A DNA stretch of 64,000 nucleotides from Leptobrachium leishanense (lineage: Eukaryota; Chordata; Amphibia; Anura; Megophryidae). The translations under genes and the position numbers were made by a program. The stretch lies in assembly GCA_009667805.1 (NCBI GenBank), contig CM019071.1, forward strand, positions 47,069,593-47,133,592, given 5' to 3'. Numbering within the stretch: position 1 is the stretch's first letter; each line of letters starts with the position of its first letter. Of the stretch, positions 24,971-37,299 are shown piece by piece. The notes under the pieces are model-generated. The model was not told the DNA's origin. It saw only the letters and a list, made by a program, of their open reading frames with translations, and ran no database searches.

Positions 24971-25627
24971 CTTGGCTGTGCATTTCCCGGTGTAACCGGC
25001 ACTGAGACTGAATACTCAGGGTGTGGCTCGGTTTTCTTGCTGTGCCGTTGTAACTCGTTAACATATATACAGCGGTACAGATAAGCACATACATGTTTAT
25101 ATACAGAGCATAGTTTTATGTTGAGATACCCCCCCCCCCATCCCGCGCACACAGAGGGGAGAAGGTGCTGTGACAAGTCAGGAGGTCACATGTCATATAC
25201 ATGTACACTATAGGGACCGCTGACCGTTACTCCAGCAGAGCCTTTTATGACCTGCCATTGGTAATACAGAGATTAATAAGGAGTTACCCCAGTCAGACGG
25301 GTTCAGGTGAGGGGGGGGGGTCCCTCTGGGGGGGCAGATAAATAGAACATTCCTCTCATGCTCAGCTCCCCCGGGGTGTCCCCTGGATTTATTTTGCTGG
25401 GTCCAGTCCTTTCATCCCGCAGAGGCGAGAAATGGTGCCCCCCTCCCTGCCATCACCGTCACCAGGAGAGCTTCCCACAGGGTGCACTGACAGATTGAAG
25501 GCGGAGAGCCCACCCAGGGACCACCGTGTATGTCAGCTCCACAGCGCGCAGGCTTTAAAATTTAAGTTTAAGACTCATTGCTGAAAGTTTTATTGCTGTG
25601 CAGCTCTGTTATACACTCCCACACCCC
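24971..25627. other. Spacer with homopolymer C and G runs, no gene seen
   Basis: Contains a C run near 25129-25139 and G runs near 25310-25345. No domain or RNA signature recognised. Confidence 0.5.
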
Positions 25628-26640
25628 AAATGCAAGGAGGAACCCCTAAAAACACACCGACACCCCCGAAAATATAGGAGACCCTAGAAAGACATCCGCA
25701 CACCCTGAATATATGGAGGAACCCCTAAAAACACACCCACACACCCTGAATATATGGAGGAACCCCTAAAAAGACACCCACACACCCTGAATATATGGAG
25801 GAGCCCCTAAAAACACACCCGCACACCCTGAATATATGGAGGAGCCCCTAAAAACACACCCGCACACCCTGAATATATGGAGGAGCCCCTAAAAACACAC
25901 CCACACACCCTGAATATATGGAGGAACCCCTAAAAACACACCCGCACACCCTGAATATATGGAGGAGCCCCTAAAAAAGACACCCACACACCCTGAATAT
26001 ATGGAGGAGCCCCTAAAAAGACACCCACACACCCTGAATATATGGAGGAGCCGCTAAAAACACACCCGCACACCCTGAATATATGGAGGAACCCCTAAAA
26101 ATACACCCACACCCTGAATATATGGAGGAGCCCCTAAAAACACACCCACACACCTGAATATATGGAGGAGCCCCTAAAAATACACCCACACACCCTGAAT
26201 ATATGGAGGAGCCCCTAAAAACACACCGCACACCCTGAATATATGGAGGAGCCCCTAAAAACACACCCGCACACCCTGACTATATGGAGGAGCCCCTAAA
26301 AAGACACCCACACACCCTGAATATATGGAGGAACCCCTAAAAACACACCGCACACCCTGAATATATGGAGGAACCCCTAAAAATACACCCACACACCCTG
26401 ACTATATGGAGGAGCCCCTAAAAAGACACCCACACACCCTGAATATATGGAGGAGCCCCTAAAAACACACCCACACACCCTGAATATATGGAGGAACCCC
26501 TAAAAACACACCCACACACCCTGAATATACGGAGGAGCCCCTAAAAACACACCCACACACCCTGAATATATGGAGGAGCCCCTAAAAACACACCCTGAAT
26601 ATATGGAGGAGCCCCTAAAAACACACCCTGGAAATATATA
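25628..26640 (-). repeat. 41-bp minisatellite, family A, array 2 (minus orientation), about 25 units
   Basis: Reverse complement of the 17.5-kb array: CACCCTGAATATATGGAGGA, GCCCCTAAAAA, CACACCCGCA. Both edges are degenerate (for example CCCCGAAAATATAGGAGACC at the left and CCTGGAAATATATAGGACAC at the right). Confidence 0.95.
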
Positions 26641-26664
26641 GGACACCCACAAAAATGTAGTGGA

Positions 26665-27385
26665 CGTGTGTGTCCCTGAGTTTGTGTATTAGGAGGGGGT
26701 GAGAGTCGTGTGTCTGTGTATTAGGAAGGGGTGAGAGTTGTGTGTCTGTGTATTAGGAGGGGGTGAGAGTCGTGTGTCTGTGTATTAGGAAGGGGTGAGA
26801 GTCGTGTGTCTGTGTATTAGGAAGGGGTGAGAGTTGTGTGTCTGTGTATTAGGAAGGGGTGAGAGTCGTGTGTCTGTGTATTAGGAAGGGGTGAGAGTCG
26901 TGTGTCTGTGTATTAGGAGGGGGTGAGAGTCGTGTGTCTGTGTATTAGGAGGGGGTGAGAGTCGTGTGTCTGTGTATTAGGAAGGGGTGAGAGTTGTGTG
27001 TCTGTGTATTAGGAAGGGGTGAGAGTCGTGTGTCTGTGTATTAGGAAGGGGTGAGAGTTGTGTGTCTGTGTATTAGGAGGGGGTGAGAGTCGTGTGTCTG
27101 TGTATTAGGAGGGGGTGAGAGTCGTGTGTCTGTGTATTAGGAGGGGGTGAGAGTCGTGTGTCTGTGTATTAGGAGGGGGTGAGAATCGTGTGTCTGTGTA
27201 TTAGGAGGGGGTGAGAATCGTGTGTCTGTGTATTAGGAGGGGGTGAGAGTCGTGTGTCTGTGTATTAGGAAGGGGTGAGAGTTGTGTGTCTGTGTATTAG
27301 GAGGGGGTGAGAGTCGTGTGTCTGTGTATTAGGAGGGGGTGAGAGTCGTGTGTCTGTGTATTAGGAGGGGGTGAGAATCGTGTGT
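26665..27385 (+). repeat. 32-bp minisatellite, about 22 units
   Basis: Unit: TGAGAGTCGTGTGTCTGTGT followed by ATTAGGAAGGGG or ATTAGGAGGGGG. Very homogeneous, with GTCGTG/GTTGTG/ATCGTG variants. Confidence 0.95.
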
Positions 27386-27799
27386 CTTGGTGTCTGTATA
27401 TTGGGGTGCCCTCTCTCTGTATTAGGCTTGCACTTTGGGTGTCAGGTTGCAGTTTCAGTGCAATCCTCTCCTGGGATCACATTGTTTATATGGTTAGCCA
27501 CATGGCGGCTCATTGCCCTCTCAGAGTCCTGGGTGGCCCTTGACCTTTGGGCTGATACCAGGAGAAGGTCAGAGCCTGGAACTTCTCACCTCAGAGCCCA
27601 TCAGTTGCCAACCTGTTGCCTTAACCCGTCCCTGCCACTGCCTCCTCACACAGGTGGGTAACGAGGCCTCAGGGACTAAGAATTATACCCTTATTTTCTT
27701 CTTACAACTTTCCCCATGTAAGTTACCTTCTTAAAACCAGGATAAACACCCCCACCCCCCCCCCCTTGCCCCCTTCCTTTCCCCATAAATGAAAACACA
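27386..27799. other. Spacer, no gene seen
   Basis: Includes a C-rich run at about 27748-27771. Two overlapping forward frames at 27371-27734 lack recognisable domains. Confidence 0.45.
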
Positions 27800-27849
27800 A
27801 CAAGGTATTGGCATTTTGAAAAGGTCACGTCTTTTATTACTTAAGGCCA

Positions 27850-28400
27850 AATTCGTTGCCTCTAAGGCAGAATTATTATTATCGATCCTCGTATGCCAAA
27901 TACGCTTCACCAGATAACACTGGCAACTGCAATGCACCACAAGCATTGCCCAGAAATAGCGCCCCACGTGGCTAAGCAGGATGACCACACGTCTGCTCAG
28001 GGTCTCTTTATATCACAAATAGCAGGCCGAGAGGATCTGCAAACCAGGAAGGCACCGGAGCTTGGCCGTACGAAACCACACTCACCCCGTACCCTGCAGA
28101 CCCTCTCCCTACCATTGCATCCCCACGTGCCAGGCCGCTATTTCACCACTCACAATACCTATCTCTTCTCTAGCTGTCCCCTAAATGTAGTACCATAATA
28201 TCTGGCTTACCCCACTTTCTCCTGGATGTCTTTGCTATTCCCAATAACTGCCCCACCCCCTACCTTGCTTCCCTATCCATCTAATCCCTACTTCAATTAC
28301 GCTGCACCCCGGGGTCGCTCCTCTCTTGGTGCCAGCAGCATGACTCTCCATCCAGTGCACATAGGAGTGTCCCAGGATCCGCACTCTCATTGCACGTCCT
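27850..28400 (-). pseudogene. SGNH-hydrolase-type ORF remnant of the DIRS-like element
   Basis: The minus strand shows RILGHSYVHWMES near 28352-28372 and, after a frame change, PDIMVLHLG near 28175-28200, corresponding to the GHS and GGND-type blocks of SGNH ORFs that follow the recombinase. Just upstream on the minus strand a pyrimidine-rich tract ending TTATTTGCAG resembles a splice acceptor. Function of these ORFs in DIRS-like elements is not established to my knowledge. Confidence 0.55.
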
Positions 28401-28437
28401 GCAAATAACCAAAATGTAAACTATTAACTGTAATGCA

Positions 28438-28459
28438 CACACACACACACACACACACA
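28438..28459. repeat. (CA)n microsatellite
   Basis: About eleven CA dinucleotides, inside the DIRS-like remnant, between the recombinase and SGNH parts. Confidence 0.9.
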
Positions 28460-28549
28460 GTGTACCCGAACTGAAAAGAAACCAAAGAAACAAGGAAACA
28501 AATTATTATTATTAAAACAAAACAATTGTTCCCCATGAGTTTTCCCTTC

Positions 28550-29040
28550 ATTTCTTTAATGACCTCACATATCTCCTATACACTTCCCATTTCCATCTCC
28601 ACATCTTTTTAATTCGGTCCTTTGGGTAACCCAATTCTGCCTCAGTACCAGCAACTCCTATCCTGAAAGAATGGGGGCAAATGTAACTCCCTTTTCAACC
28701 AAGCCCCTCCGTGGCCTGCTGCGGAACCATTTTGAATTGATACCCGGACAAGTTAGTACCACCCTTGTGCCCCCAGAACATGCGACCGTTTGAAGGAGAC
28801 GCCTCCAAGTATCCCCTCATACATACCACTGGGCATACTTCCCCACCATGGGTCTTAGCAGTAACACAACTCAAACTGCGCATCAATACCACTCCATCCG
28901 TCACTCTCACATCCTCCTTTCTTAATTGAGAAGAATTTTCACCTAGAGCAATTGTTTCCTCAATCCTTATGGCAGCCGAAAAACTAAAACAAATGCTGCC
29001 CTAAAAAGATTGTTATCAGCTCCATCTTATCTCCTACTTG
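28550..29040 (-). pseudogene. Tyrosine recombinase remnant (DIRS-like)
   Basis: Order on the minus strand: AAFVLVF, AAIRIEETIAL (a frameshift separates them), KTHGGEVCPVVCMRGYLE, FWGHKGGTNLSGYQFK, a TGA stop at 28695-28697, then CPHSFRIG (28656-28673), DRIKKMWRW and VYRRYVR (28563-28578). The HxxR motif and the terminal Tyr of the family are still visible. Inactive because of the stop and frameshift. Confidence 0.75.
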
Positions 29041-29599
29041 TACTCTGCTGTCAAGATCTTCCTCACCACGAATTGTTTAGCCCAGTCCTCCTCTTCCTTT
29101 AACCGAGCAAAGTATGAAATACCACTAAATAGTTACCAAGCTGTCCTTTCTTTATTGACTTACCGCCGAACTTCAGTAGCTATTTTAAAAACAACATTCT
29201 GCCCTACCTCCTCTGTCCCTTTAAAACTCGATCCAACCCTTTCACTGCTTGCTCTACGATGCCCATGTCCTCTGCAACAACAATCTCCTCACCAAATCAT
29301 TGATGCCCTCTAACTGCTCCCCATCTGCCAAAGAAACGGAGGGCAGTCTTCACCCTGCAATTTTTTATTTTTTTTTGTTCCCTCCCCGGTGCCAAATGTC
29401 GGAACATATCCCATTTGAATCTGAACAATGTATCCACCACCACCTTCCTTACCCCCGGTATGTGATTACCGTGAAATTAATATTGCTTTTCTAACATATC
29501 AACACCAAATACCTGACATAGGCTACAACCTGCGGTGATGATGCAGACATGTTATTCAGCACTTGCACGACACCTTGAATATCAGACGCAAAAAAAGGG

Positions 29600-30130
29600 G
29601 GGGGTGCTTTTTTTTTGCTTTTTTTTTAAATTCTATCCCCCACAGTTGCCCCGACGATTGGAAAATAAAAAATTCCAGAAACACCAAGCTTTGCAACCCA
29701 TCCTCTTTGAATCCACTCCTGGGCCATTTGCCTGCTCACCATTTGAAATTACACTAGACCATTTGATCTTAATGTCTGGCCATTCCCCCCAAACCACCTA
29801 CAAGTCTCCCCGATCAACTAAATTTATTTGTTACCCCCCCCCCCCGATCCTACCTCATTCTCCAGTCCCTTTGGAACCCGTTACCATGAAATCGTCCAAG
29901 TAATGTACTATACGTCTCCTCCCCGCTCTCTTCTCCACTAAGTAATGCAAAAAAGTAGGAAGCCTTTAAAAAGGGAGCACGGGATATTGCCCACCCCAAT
30001 GGCTAAACAGATATCTATGTAAAATTACCCATCAAATTTACACCCCATTAAAAGAAAACCCCCTGGACACAGCGGTACGGCCTGAAGGCTGCCTCTAGAT
30101 CAAGCTTAGCTAACTCTGTCACCCTTGCCA
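29600..30130 (-). pseudogene. Reverse transcriptase remnant (DIRS-like)
   Basis: The minus strand shows LDLEAAFR near 30095, MGCKFDG and FYIDICLAIGV near 30010-30055 in shifted frames, and IVHYLDDFMVTGSKGTGE at 29858-29911, the YLDD catalytic box. Multiple stops and frame changes. An RNase H segment is expected between this and the recombinase but I could not identify it confidently. Confidence 0.65.
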
Positions 30131-31679
30131 GCTACCCTTACCAAATTCACCACCTGATTGAATAAATGGTAGCTCACAGAAACCTCTTCCTTACTTATTG
30201 CCTCTGCAAAGAAACGGCCGCCCCAATGTTTATTTGTATGTATTTTCCTTACATTCCCTTGCTCTGTGTATCATGTAGAGTATTGTATTCCCTCTGTATA
30301 GCGTAACCTCTGTATTACGATCCAGTCTTTGTATAGTGTACACCCCCTGTAAGTAATGAATTCCTTTTGTTTTCACATGCTTCCATCAGCCCCTCCCCCC
30401 CAGCAACTAAGGTCACCAGATCACTGTTATCTGATCCATTGTTCCTATCTGAGAGTGACTCTATTGTTTCTGAACCTTTCCTCTGTGTGTGTGTGTGTGT
30501 CCCCTTGCGAAATGTAAATAAACGCAGTCTCCATTTTGAGTTGAAAAAGAGCAAGGATGTTCTGTACATTAGTGGCTGCATTGTCCTCCATCTTAGGAGT
30601 CCTCAGCCCTGGAATCCTTTACCAATAGTACCAAGCTGCACATGTGAAAGTCTTTAACCTCCGTCCACCAATGAAACGGATTCTTGCTTAGTATATTAAT
30701 CTATAGGCCCGAAGTTAAATCAACCGAACTAACCTAATGACACAGCATTTGCTAACATACAAAATCACTGTTTAGTTGATAAGCCTCTTCAGAAATTATA
30801 ACAGACACATTTAGATGTGTATTTGGTTAGTAATTGTTATATATTCATAAATCTGGCAGAAACGATCTGGATTAATTTAGTTGCGCAAATGTAATCTTAA
30901 CACAGATTGTGCAGTTACTGCTGCAGCACTTCCTCATTGACAGCAGAACATGTGACTTTTTTGAGGCTTAAGATGGCTGCCAGCCATGCAGTCACTGACT
31001 ACCTATGTTTATAAGATCATACAGACTATACAAATAATAAGGTTTGATCAAGTATTACAAAGTGAAGCAAATATCAACGAGAATATTCTAGCTAAAAATG
31101 CAAATCACTAGAACGGATAAATTAGCGCGTATTTAACCCAATAGATTACACACACCCGCATAAAGTATATTATCAACATAGAGACAAATTCACAGAATTA
31201 ATACACTTAATACTTATTCACTCCCCGGCTTTATTACGATGATGGTACAAGTGGGAAATATGAGGGGGTTACTGCTCATGTTTCCTCCATTTCGGACATA
31301 AGTCTCTCCTCTCCCTAAATAAAGACAAAGTTACCGTTCTAAATAATTATTTACTCAACTGTAGCGAGTGCACAAACAAAAAAATTGTACATTACTGCTG
31401 TGTCACTTCAAAAATTGCAACAATTAGAATAGTGAACTTAAATACGGTATACAAATTAATTTGTTCATCAACTTATTACTTAGCCCTTGGGGTTACTCCA
31501 ACATTATTTAAAACACACAGCTTTTGTTTGAATAACCCGGTAAATCATAACCCACATAAAAGGCCAGCATGTGAAGCTGCTTGAGAATCCACTAAAGGTG
31601 TTACTCAGTAAGGCATGTATGGTGCTTTGCTCATTCGGCACAATATAGAGTTATAGTGACTAATGTCCAGTGATTCAGT

Positions 31680-32130
31680 CTGTTATATCAAGTTCCTATG
31701 TGTGATTACATTCCCTTTGTGTTGTCTCCGTGTGCTATGGCTAGGTCCTTGTGGGATCTCCGTGTGCTATGGCTAGGTTTCTGTGTGTTTTCAGTGTGTT
31801 ATAGCGAGGCTATTGTGTGATTACGGCGTGTTATAGCAAGTTTTTATTTTATTTTATTTATCTATTTAATTTATTTATTTATTTTATTTTTTATTTATTT
31901 ATTTTAGTGTTATTCTACATTAGTGATTTCATTGTGTTATAGAGAGGCATTTTTCGTGATTTCAGGGTGTATGATAGCTAAATCATTAGCATGACTTTGT
32001 GTGTTATACCGAGGTCCTACGTGTGATTTCACTATGTATAGTGAGTTCCTTCTGTGTGTATGGTGAGGGCACATGCGTTTATAGGGAGGCCCTTTGTTTG
32101 ATTTCACTGTGTTTATATGGGTTGCTTATT
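31680..32130 (+). repeat. Highly degenerate ~33-bp tandem repeat
   Basis: Recurring words GTGTTATAG(C/A)(G/A)AG, TCCT(T/A)(T/C)GTG and GTGATTTCA(C/T/G) come back every 30-40 bp, but units are only loosely alike. The block is split by a TTTA-rich microsatellite. It looks like an old minisatellite that escaped homogenisation. Confidence 0.5.
31838..31908. repeat. (TTTA)n-like microsatellite
   Basis: Imperfect TTTA/TTTTA tract of about 70 bp. Confidence 0.9.
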
Positions 32131-32435
32131 ATGATTTTGGCCTGTACAGTACGCTACAAATTGACTGCAGCCATGGATGATACTAAAATTGGACAGTCAG
32201 TCATGCGCTATACTGAGCACTTAAACTAATAAGGCACAGCAGTCCACAGACAGCCAAAGGCAAAATTACTGGAAACCCCAATGCACCTAATAACATACAA
32301 AACAACAAATCACTGAATTCTGGCAGAGCTATCCCAGAACAACACCCATTAGAAATTACTATCACGCAGCTCTACACCAAATGAACAAGGAATACAGTAT
32401 TGCAAATTGAAACAAATATAAATAAGCATCCACTA

Positions 32436-32582
32436 AATAAAACCTACAAATCCATACAATGGGAAACGCACAGCTATCCTTCCAATAAATAATGGAACTA
32501 GGAATATATAAAACCTACAAATCCATACAATGGGAAACGCACACCTATCCTTCCAATAAATAATGGAACTAGGAATATATAT
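32436..32582. repeat. 72-bp tandem duplication (two copies)
   Basis: Two adjacent copies of a segment running from AAACCTACAAATCCATAC through GGAACTAGGAATATATA, differing mainly at GCACAGC versus GCACACC. A fresh duplication in otherwise unique DNA. Confidence 0.9.
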
Positions 32583-33404
32583 GTAGCAGACTTCTGATAA
32601 TAGAGTATGCATAACAGATTGATACAGCAAGTAATACTCATCCTGTCATTGGTTTTCATACGGTGATGGTAAAATGGAGCTAGCTGGCAAAGAAAAGAAA
32701 ATTAGCTGTAATACACAAAATGTCCCACCATTCTCTTTTCTACCCCTTCCTCCCCTCCCTCTCACTGCTTATTTCCCTATTGTATCCAATCACAAAGAGC
32801 CATGCTTAAGCTCATAGAACAAAGGCACCCCTGCTTGATCCCATAGACCAAGGGAACTCCCTCCCTTTTATCTCTTGCACAATTCAGGGATAATTCTTAA
32901 ACCTCCCTCTCTCCTAATTAGTCCTTCTCTCGAACATATTAACACTCCTGCATGAACAGTGCCGCAGCTCCCATACTGTAACGTGGAGCTTCTACAAGAC
33001 TGAGGCCCCACAATACACAGATACAGCACACCTCCATATACCGCACTCTAATGACGTCATGGTTTAAGGGGGAAATAACACTATAACTCTGTATTGTGGC
33101 CTGTGTGTGCGTCAAGGTGAGCCGGGTCAGACTTTCTATATTTAAATCCATATGTTTAAACTCAAAATATACACATAATCCCCACGTCACAACTTTAACG
33201 TCCCGAAACTTCCCGTCTATACCTGCCCCCCCCTCCCCGCAAAGTAATTATGACAGAACTGCTTCCAGATTGTGATAGTATGACCTCCAGGGTCAAAGAT
33301 AATTACCCCTTGCACATCCCGGACAGGAGCAGCGGTGACCTCTGACCCCGCAAGGCTCAGGTTTATAAACAGCGGGAGTTATCCCAGCTGAACTGCAAAC
33401 CTCT

Positions 33405-33905
33405 GTGGCGTTTTTAGGGGTTTCTCCATTATATTCAGGGTGTGCGGGTGTGTATGTAGGGGTTCCTCTATATATTCAGGGTGTGCAGGTGTGTTTTTAG
33501 GGGCTCCTCTATATATTCAGGGTGTGTGATTGTGTTTTTAGGGGTTCCTCCATAAATTCAGGGTGTGCGGGTGTATTTTTAGGGGTTCCTCCATATATTC
33601 AGGGTGTGCGGGTGTATTTTTAGGGGTTCCTCCATATATTCAGGGTGTGCGGGTGTATTTTTAGGGGCTCCTCCATATATTCAGGGTGTGCGGGTGTGTT
33701 TTTAGGGGCTCCTCCATATATTCAGGGTGTGTTTTTAGGGGTTCCTGCATATATTCAGGGTGTGCGGGTGTGTTTTTAGGGGCTCCTCCATATATTCAGG
33801 GTGTGTTTTTAGGGGCTCCTCTATATATTCAGGGTGTGCGGGTGTGTTTTTAGGGGCTCCTCTATATATTCAGGGTGTGCGGGTGTGTTTTTGGGGGCTC
33901 CTCCA
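33405..33905 (+). repeat. 41-bp minisatellite, family A, array 3 (plus orientation), about 13 units
   Basis: Same unit as 17525-19480, with more divergence (CTCTATATATTC, CATAAATTC, CTGCATATATTC) and two shortened units lacking GCGGGTGT. Ends at CTCCTCCATGTGTATTTGCG. Confidence 0.93.
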
Positions 33906-34745
33906 TGTGTATTTGCGGTTCTCGTCACGGTAAACCTGTCCCTCGGGTCTCGTTGTGTTGGGGACAGTTTGATCCAACACAAGCAAACGGACACAAGAAA
34001 TGCTTCTGGTTGTCCTGGTGATCGTGTACGCGTAGTCTGGACGGTTCTGTGGACGCCGGCGGGTGTTGATACCAGCAGCGGCACTGCCAGTCGAGGTTGG
34101 CATCTCCCTTATATAACAAGCTGTGCTGTTCATCACGACCCCTAAAGCAACTCGCTCGTTTTACGTTCGGGTGACGGCGGTGCCGCTGTTTGTCGCGGTT
34201 CATTGTCATTCGCCATGGTTTTGCCGTGTTAGATTTTTGTTTATCCGTACAGCCGGCGTTCACCGTTGGTGTAAAAATGGTGATTTTTTTTCTGTCTGTA
34301 ACTGCGGTGAGGTTCGGTGTCTCCGCGCTGTTTGGTGAATGAGCCCTCTGACACGTGTCATTTCTTTATGAAGTTGCGCCCTGGAGGATTCTGGGTGGTC
34401 GCATGGGGAGGTGTTTCGGGCAGCGTGGCCCCTGTTTAGTGGCATATTCACTAAGCCGTCGCTTCCTCTGCGGTTACGTGTCCTCGGGATAATACCTGGG
34501 AGGCCGCGCCGCCTCAAAGCCACTTCCACAGCTTTTAAGTCACTTCTGAGCCGGGATTAAGAGCTGAGCTGCCGGCCTGGGGGCGCGACGGGAATCCCAA
34601 TATCCCAAATATCCCTCTGTTTGAGACTTCTACGAAAATTATATTAAGGGTAAAAAAATCTCATTTTGCAGCCGCTAGTTCTGTGCCGTGACAGCCTCCC
34701 AGAGCTCCCCGGATATCTGCCGCTTATAGAAGGGTCACTTCAATG
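33906..34745. other. Moderately GC-rich spacer, no convincing gene
   Basis: Short open frames on both strands (for example 33925-34263 reverse) have no recognisable domain. No transposon signature found. Confidence 0.5.
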
Positions 34746-34746
34746 C

Positions 34747-37080
34747 TCAACACGCAGAGCAGGGGTGTCTCTGTATTGTACGCAGAGCAGGGGTGTCTCT
34801 GTATTGTACGCAGAGCAGGGGTGTCTCTGTATTGTACGCAGAGCAGGGGTGTCTCTGTATTGTACGCAGTGCGGGGGTGTCTCTGTATTGTACGCAGTGC
34901 AGGGGTGTCTCTGTATTGTACGCAGTGCGGGGGTGTCTCTGTATTGTACGCAGTGCAGGGGTGTCTCTGTATTGTACGCAGTGGGGGTGTCTCTGTATTG
35001 TACGCAGTGCAGGGGTGTCTCTGTATTGTACGCAGTGCGGGGGTGTCTCTGTATTGTACGCAGTGCGGGGGTGTCTCTGTACTGTACGCAGTGCGGGGGT
35101 GTCTCTGTACTGTACGCAGTGCGGGGTGTCTCTGTATTGTACGCAGTGCAGGGGTGTCTCTGTATTGTACGCAGTGCGGGGGTGTCTCTGTATTGTACGC
35201 AGTGCGGGGTGTCTCTGTATTGCACGCAGTGCGGGGGTGTCTCTGTATTGCACGCAGTGCGGGGTGTGTCTCTGTATTGCACGCAGTGCGGGGGTGTCTC
35301 TGTATTGTACGCAGTGCGGGGTGTCTCTGTATTGTACGCAGTGCAGGGGTGTCTCTGTATTGTACACAGTGCGGGGGTGTCTCTGTATTGTACGCAGAGC
35401 AGGGGTGTCTCTGTATTGTACGCAGTGCAGGGGTGTCTCTGTATTGCACGCAGTGCGGGGGTGTCTCTGTATTGTACGCAGTGCGGGGTGTCTCTGTATT
35501 GCACGCAGTGCGGGGGTGTCTCTGTATTGTACGCAGTGCGGGGTGTCTCTGTATTGTACGCAGTGCGGGGTGTCTCTGTATTGTACGCAGTGCGGGGTGT
35601 CTCTGTATTGTACGCAGTGCAGGGGTGTCTCTGTATTGCACGCAGTGCGGGTGTCTCTGTATTGTACGCAGTGCGGGGTGTCTCTGTATTGCACGCAGTG
35701 CGGGGTGTCTCTGTATTGTACGCAGTGCGGGGTGTCTCTGTATTGTACGCAGTGCGGGGTGTCTCTGTATTGTACGCAGTGCAGGGGTGTCTCTGTATTG
35801 CACGCAGTGCGGGGTGTCTCTGTATTGTACGCAGTGCGGGGTGTCTCTGTATTGTACGCAGTGCGGGGTGTCTCTGTATTGTACGCAGTGCGGGGTGTCT
35901 CTGTATTGTACGCAGAGCAGGGGTGTCTCTGTATTGTACGCAGTGCGGGGTGTCTCTGTATTGTACGCATTGCGGGGGTGTCTCTGTATTGTACGCAGTG
36001 CGGGGTGTCTCTGTATTGTACGCAGAGCGGGGGTGTCTCTGTATTGTATGCAGTGCGGGGTGTCTCTGTATTGTACGCAGAGCGGGGGTGTCTCTGTATT
36101 GTACGCAGTGCGGGGTGTCTCTGTATTGTACGCTGTGCGTGGGTGTCTCTGTATTGTACGCAGTGCGGGGTGTCTCTGTATTGTACGCAGTGCGGGGTGT
36201 CTCTGTATTGCATGCAGAGCGGGAGGTGTCTCTGTATTGCATGCAGAGCGGGAGGTGTCTCTGTATTGCACGCAGTGCAGGGGTGTCTCTGTATTGCACA
36301 CAGTACGGGGTGTCTCTGTATTGCATGCAGAGCGGGAGGTGTCTCTGTATTGCATGCAGAGCGGGAGGTTCTCTGTATTGCATGCAGTGCGGGAGGTGTC
36401 TCTGTATTGCACACAGTACGGGGTGTCTCTGTATTGCACACAGTACGGGGTGTCTCTGTATTGCACGCAGTGCGGGGTGTCTCTGTATTGCATGCAGAGC
36501 GGGAGGTGTCTCTTTATTGCACGCAGTGCGGGGGGTCTCTGTATTGCATGCAGAGCGGGAGGTGTCTCTGTATTGCACGCAGTGCAGGGGTGTCTCTGTA
36601 TTGTACGCAGTGCGGGGTGTCTCTGTATTGCATGCAGAGCGGGAGGTGTCTCTTTATTGCACGCAGTGCGGGGTGTCTCTGTATTGCACATAGTGCGGGG
36701 GTGTCTCTGTATTGCACGCAGTGCGGGGGTGTCTCTGTATTGCACGCAGTGCGGGGTGTCTCTGTATTGTACGCAGTGCGGGGTGTCTCTGTATTGCATG
36801 CAGAGCGGGAGGTGTCTCTTTATTGCACGCAGTGCGGGGTGTCTCTGTATTGCACGCAGTGCGGGGTGTCTCTGTATTGTACGCAGAGCAGGGGTGTCTC
36901 TGTATTGCACATAGTGCGGGGGTGTCTCTGTATTGCACGCAGTGCGGGGTGTCTCTGTATTGCACGCAGTGCGGGGGTGTCTCTGTATTGCACGCAGTGC
37001 GGGGTGTCTCTGTATTGCACGCAGTGCGGGGTGTCTCTGTATTGCACGCAGTGCGGGGGTATTGCATGCAGAGCAGGAGG
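34747..37080 (+). repeat. 28-bp minisatellite, family B, array 1 (plus orientation), about 84 units
   Basis: Unit: GCAGGGGTGTCTCTGTATTG followed by TACGCAGT (27-29 bp because of G-run length). The left part is GCAGGGG/GCGGGGG; the right part, after about 36.2 kb, carries CATGCAGAGCGGGAGG and CACACAGTACGGGG variants. Its reverse complement is close to the unit at 49848-52155. Frames of up to 798 codons are repeat artefacts. Confidence 0.95.
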
Positions 37081-37299
37081 TGTCCCTGTACACAGAGGTT
37101 TATGTGTTATACAGAGGACAGAATGTGCTGTGACAATCTGGCTGCGGTCAGATCTGAGCCTCTCTATTACAGCGTTCTCTGTATTGTGATATTATAGAGG
37201 GTAAAGTAACACTGAGCTCCGGGAAACCTGTTCGGGCAGATCCAGCGCCCGCCGCCTGCCATCAGCCACACCCTGTAATACAGAGAACGCGGGACCATG

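Larger units (their letters stand above)
27800..30230 (-). mobile_element. DIRS-like tyrosine-recombinase retrotransposon, heavily decayed
   Basis: Minus-strand translation gives, in order, a reverse transcriptase segment with VHYLDDFMVTG (29884-29910), a tyrosine recombinase with CPHSFRIG and YRRYVR (about 28560-29040), and an SGNH-type segment with GHSYVHW and PDIMVLHLG (28150-28375). This order, reverse transcriptase then tyrosine recombinase then an SGNH-type ORF, is what I know from amphibian DIRS-like elements. Stops and frameshifts are scattered throughout. Terminal repeats were not resolved, so the limits are approximate. Confidence 0.75.
30231..33404. other. AT-rich non-coding stretch, no gene seen
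   Basis: Lower GC than the rest of the window, without long open frames. It contains a (GT)n tract at about 30484-30500 followed by an ATGTAAATAAACGC word that resembles a polyadenylation signal, a TTTA-rich microsatellite, a degenerate tandem block and a 72-bp duplication listed separately. No domain, tRNA or splice-supported exon recognised. Confidence 0.55.

Noticed and set aside
30240..30660. Solo retroviral or LTR-type long terminal repeat
   Set aside because: There is an AATAAA word and a GT tract, but no TG...CA ends, target duplication or second copy could be shown.
34666..37197. Long Cys-rich open frames on both strands
   Set aside because: Products of the 28-bp family B array; open on both strands and in several frames.
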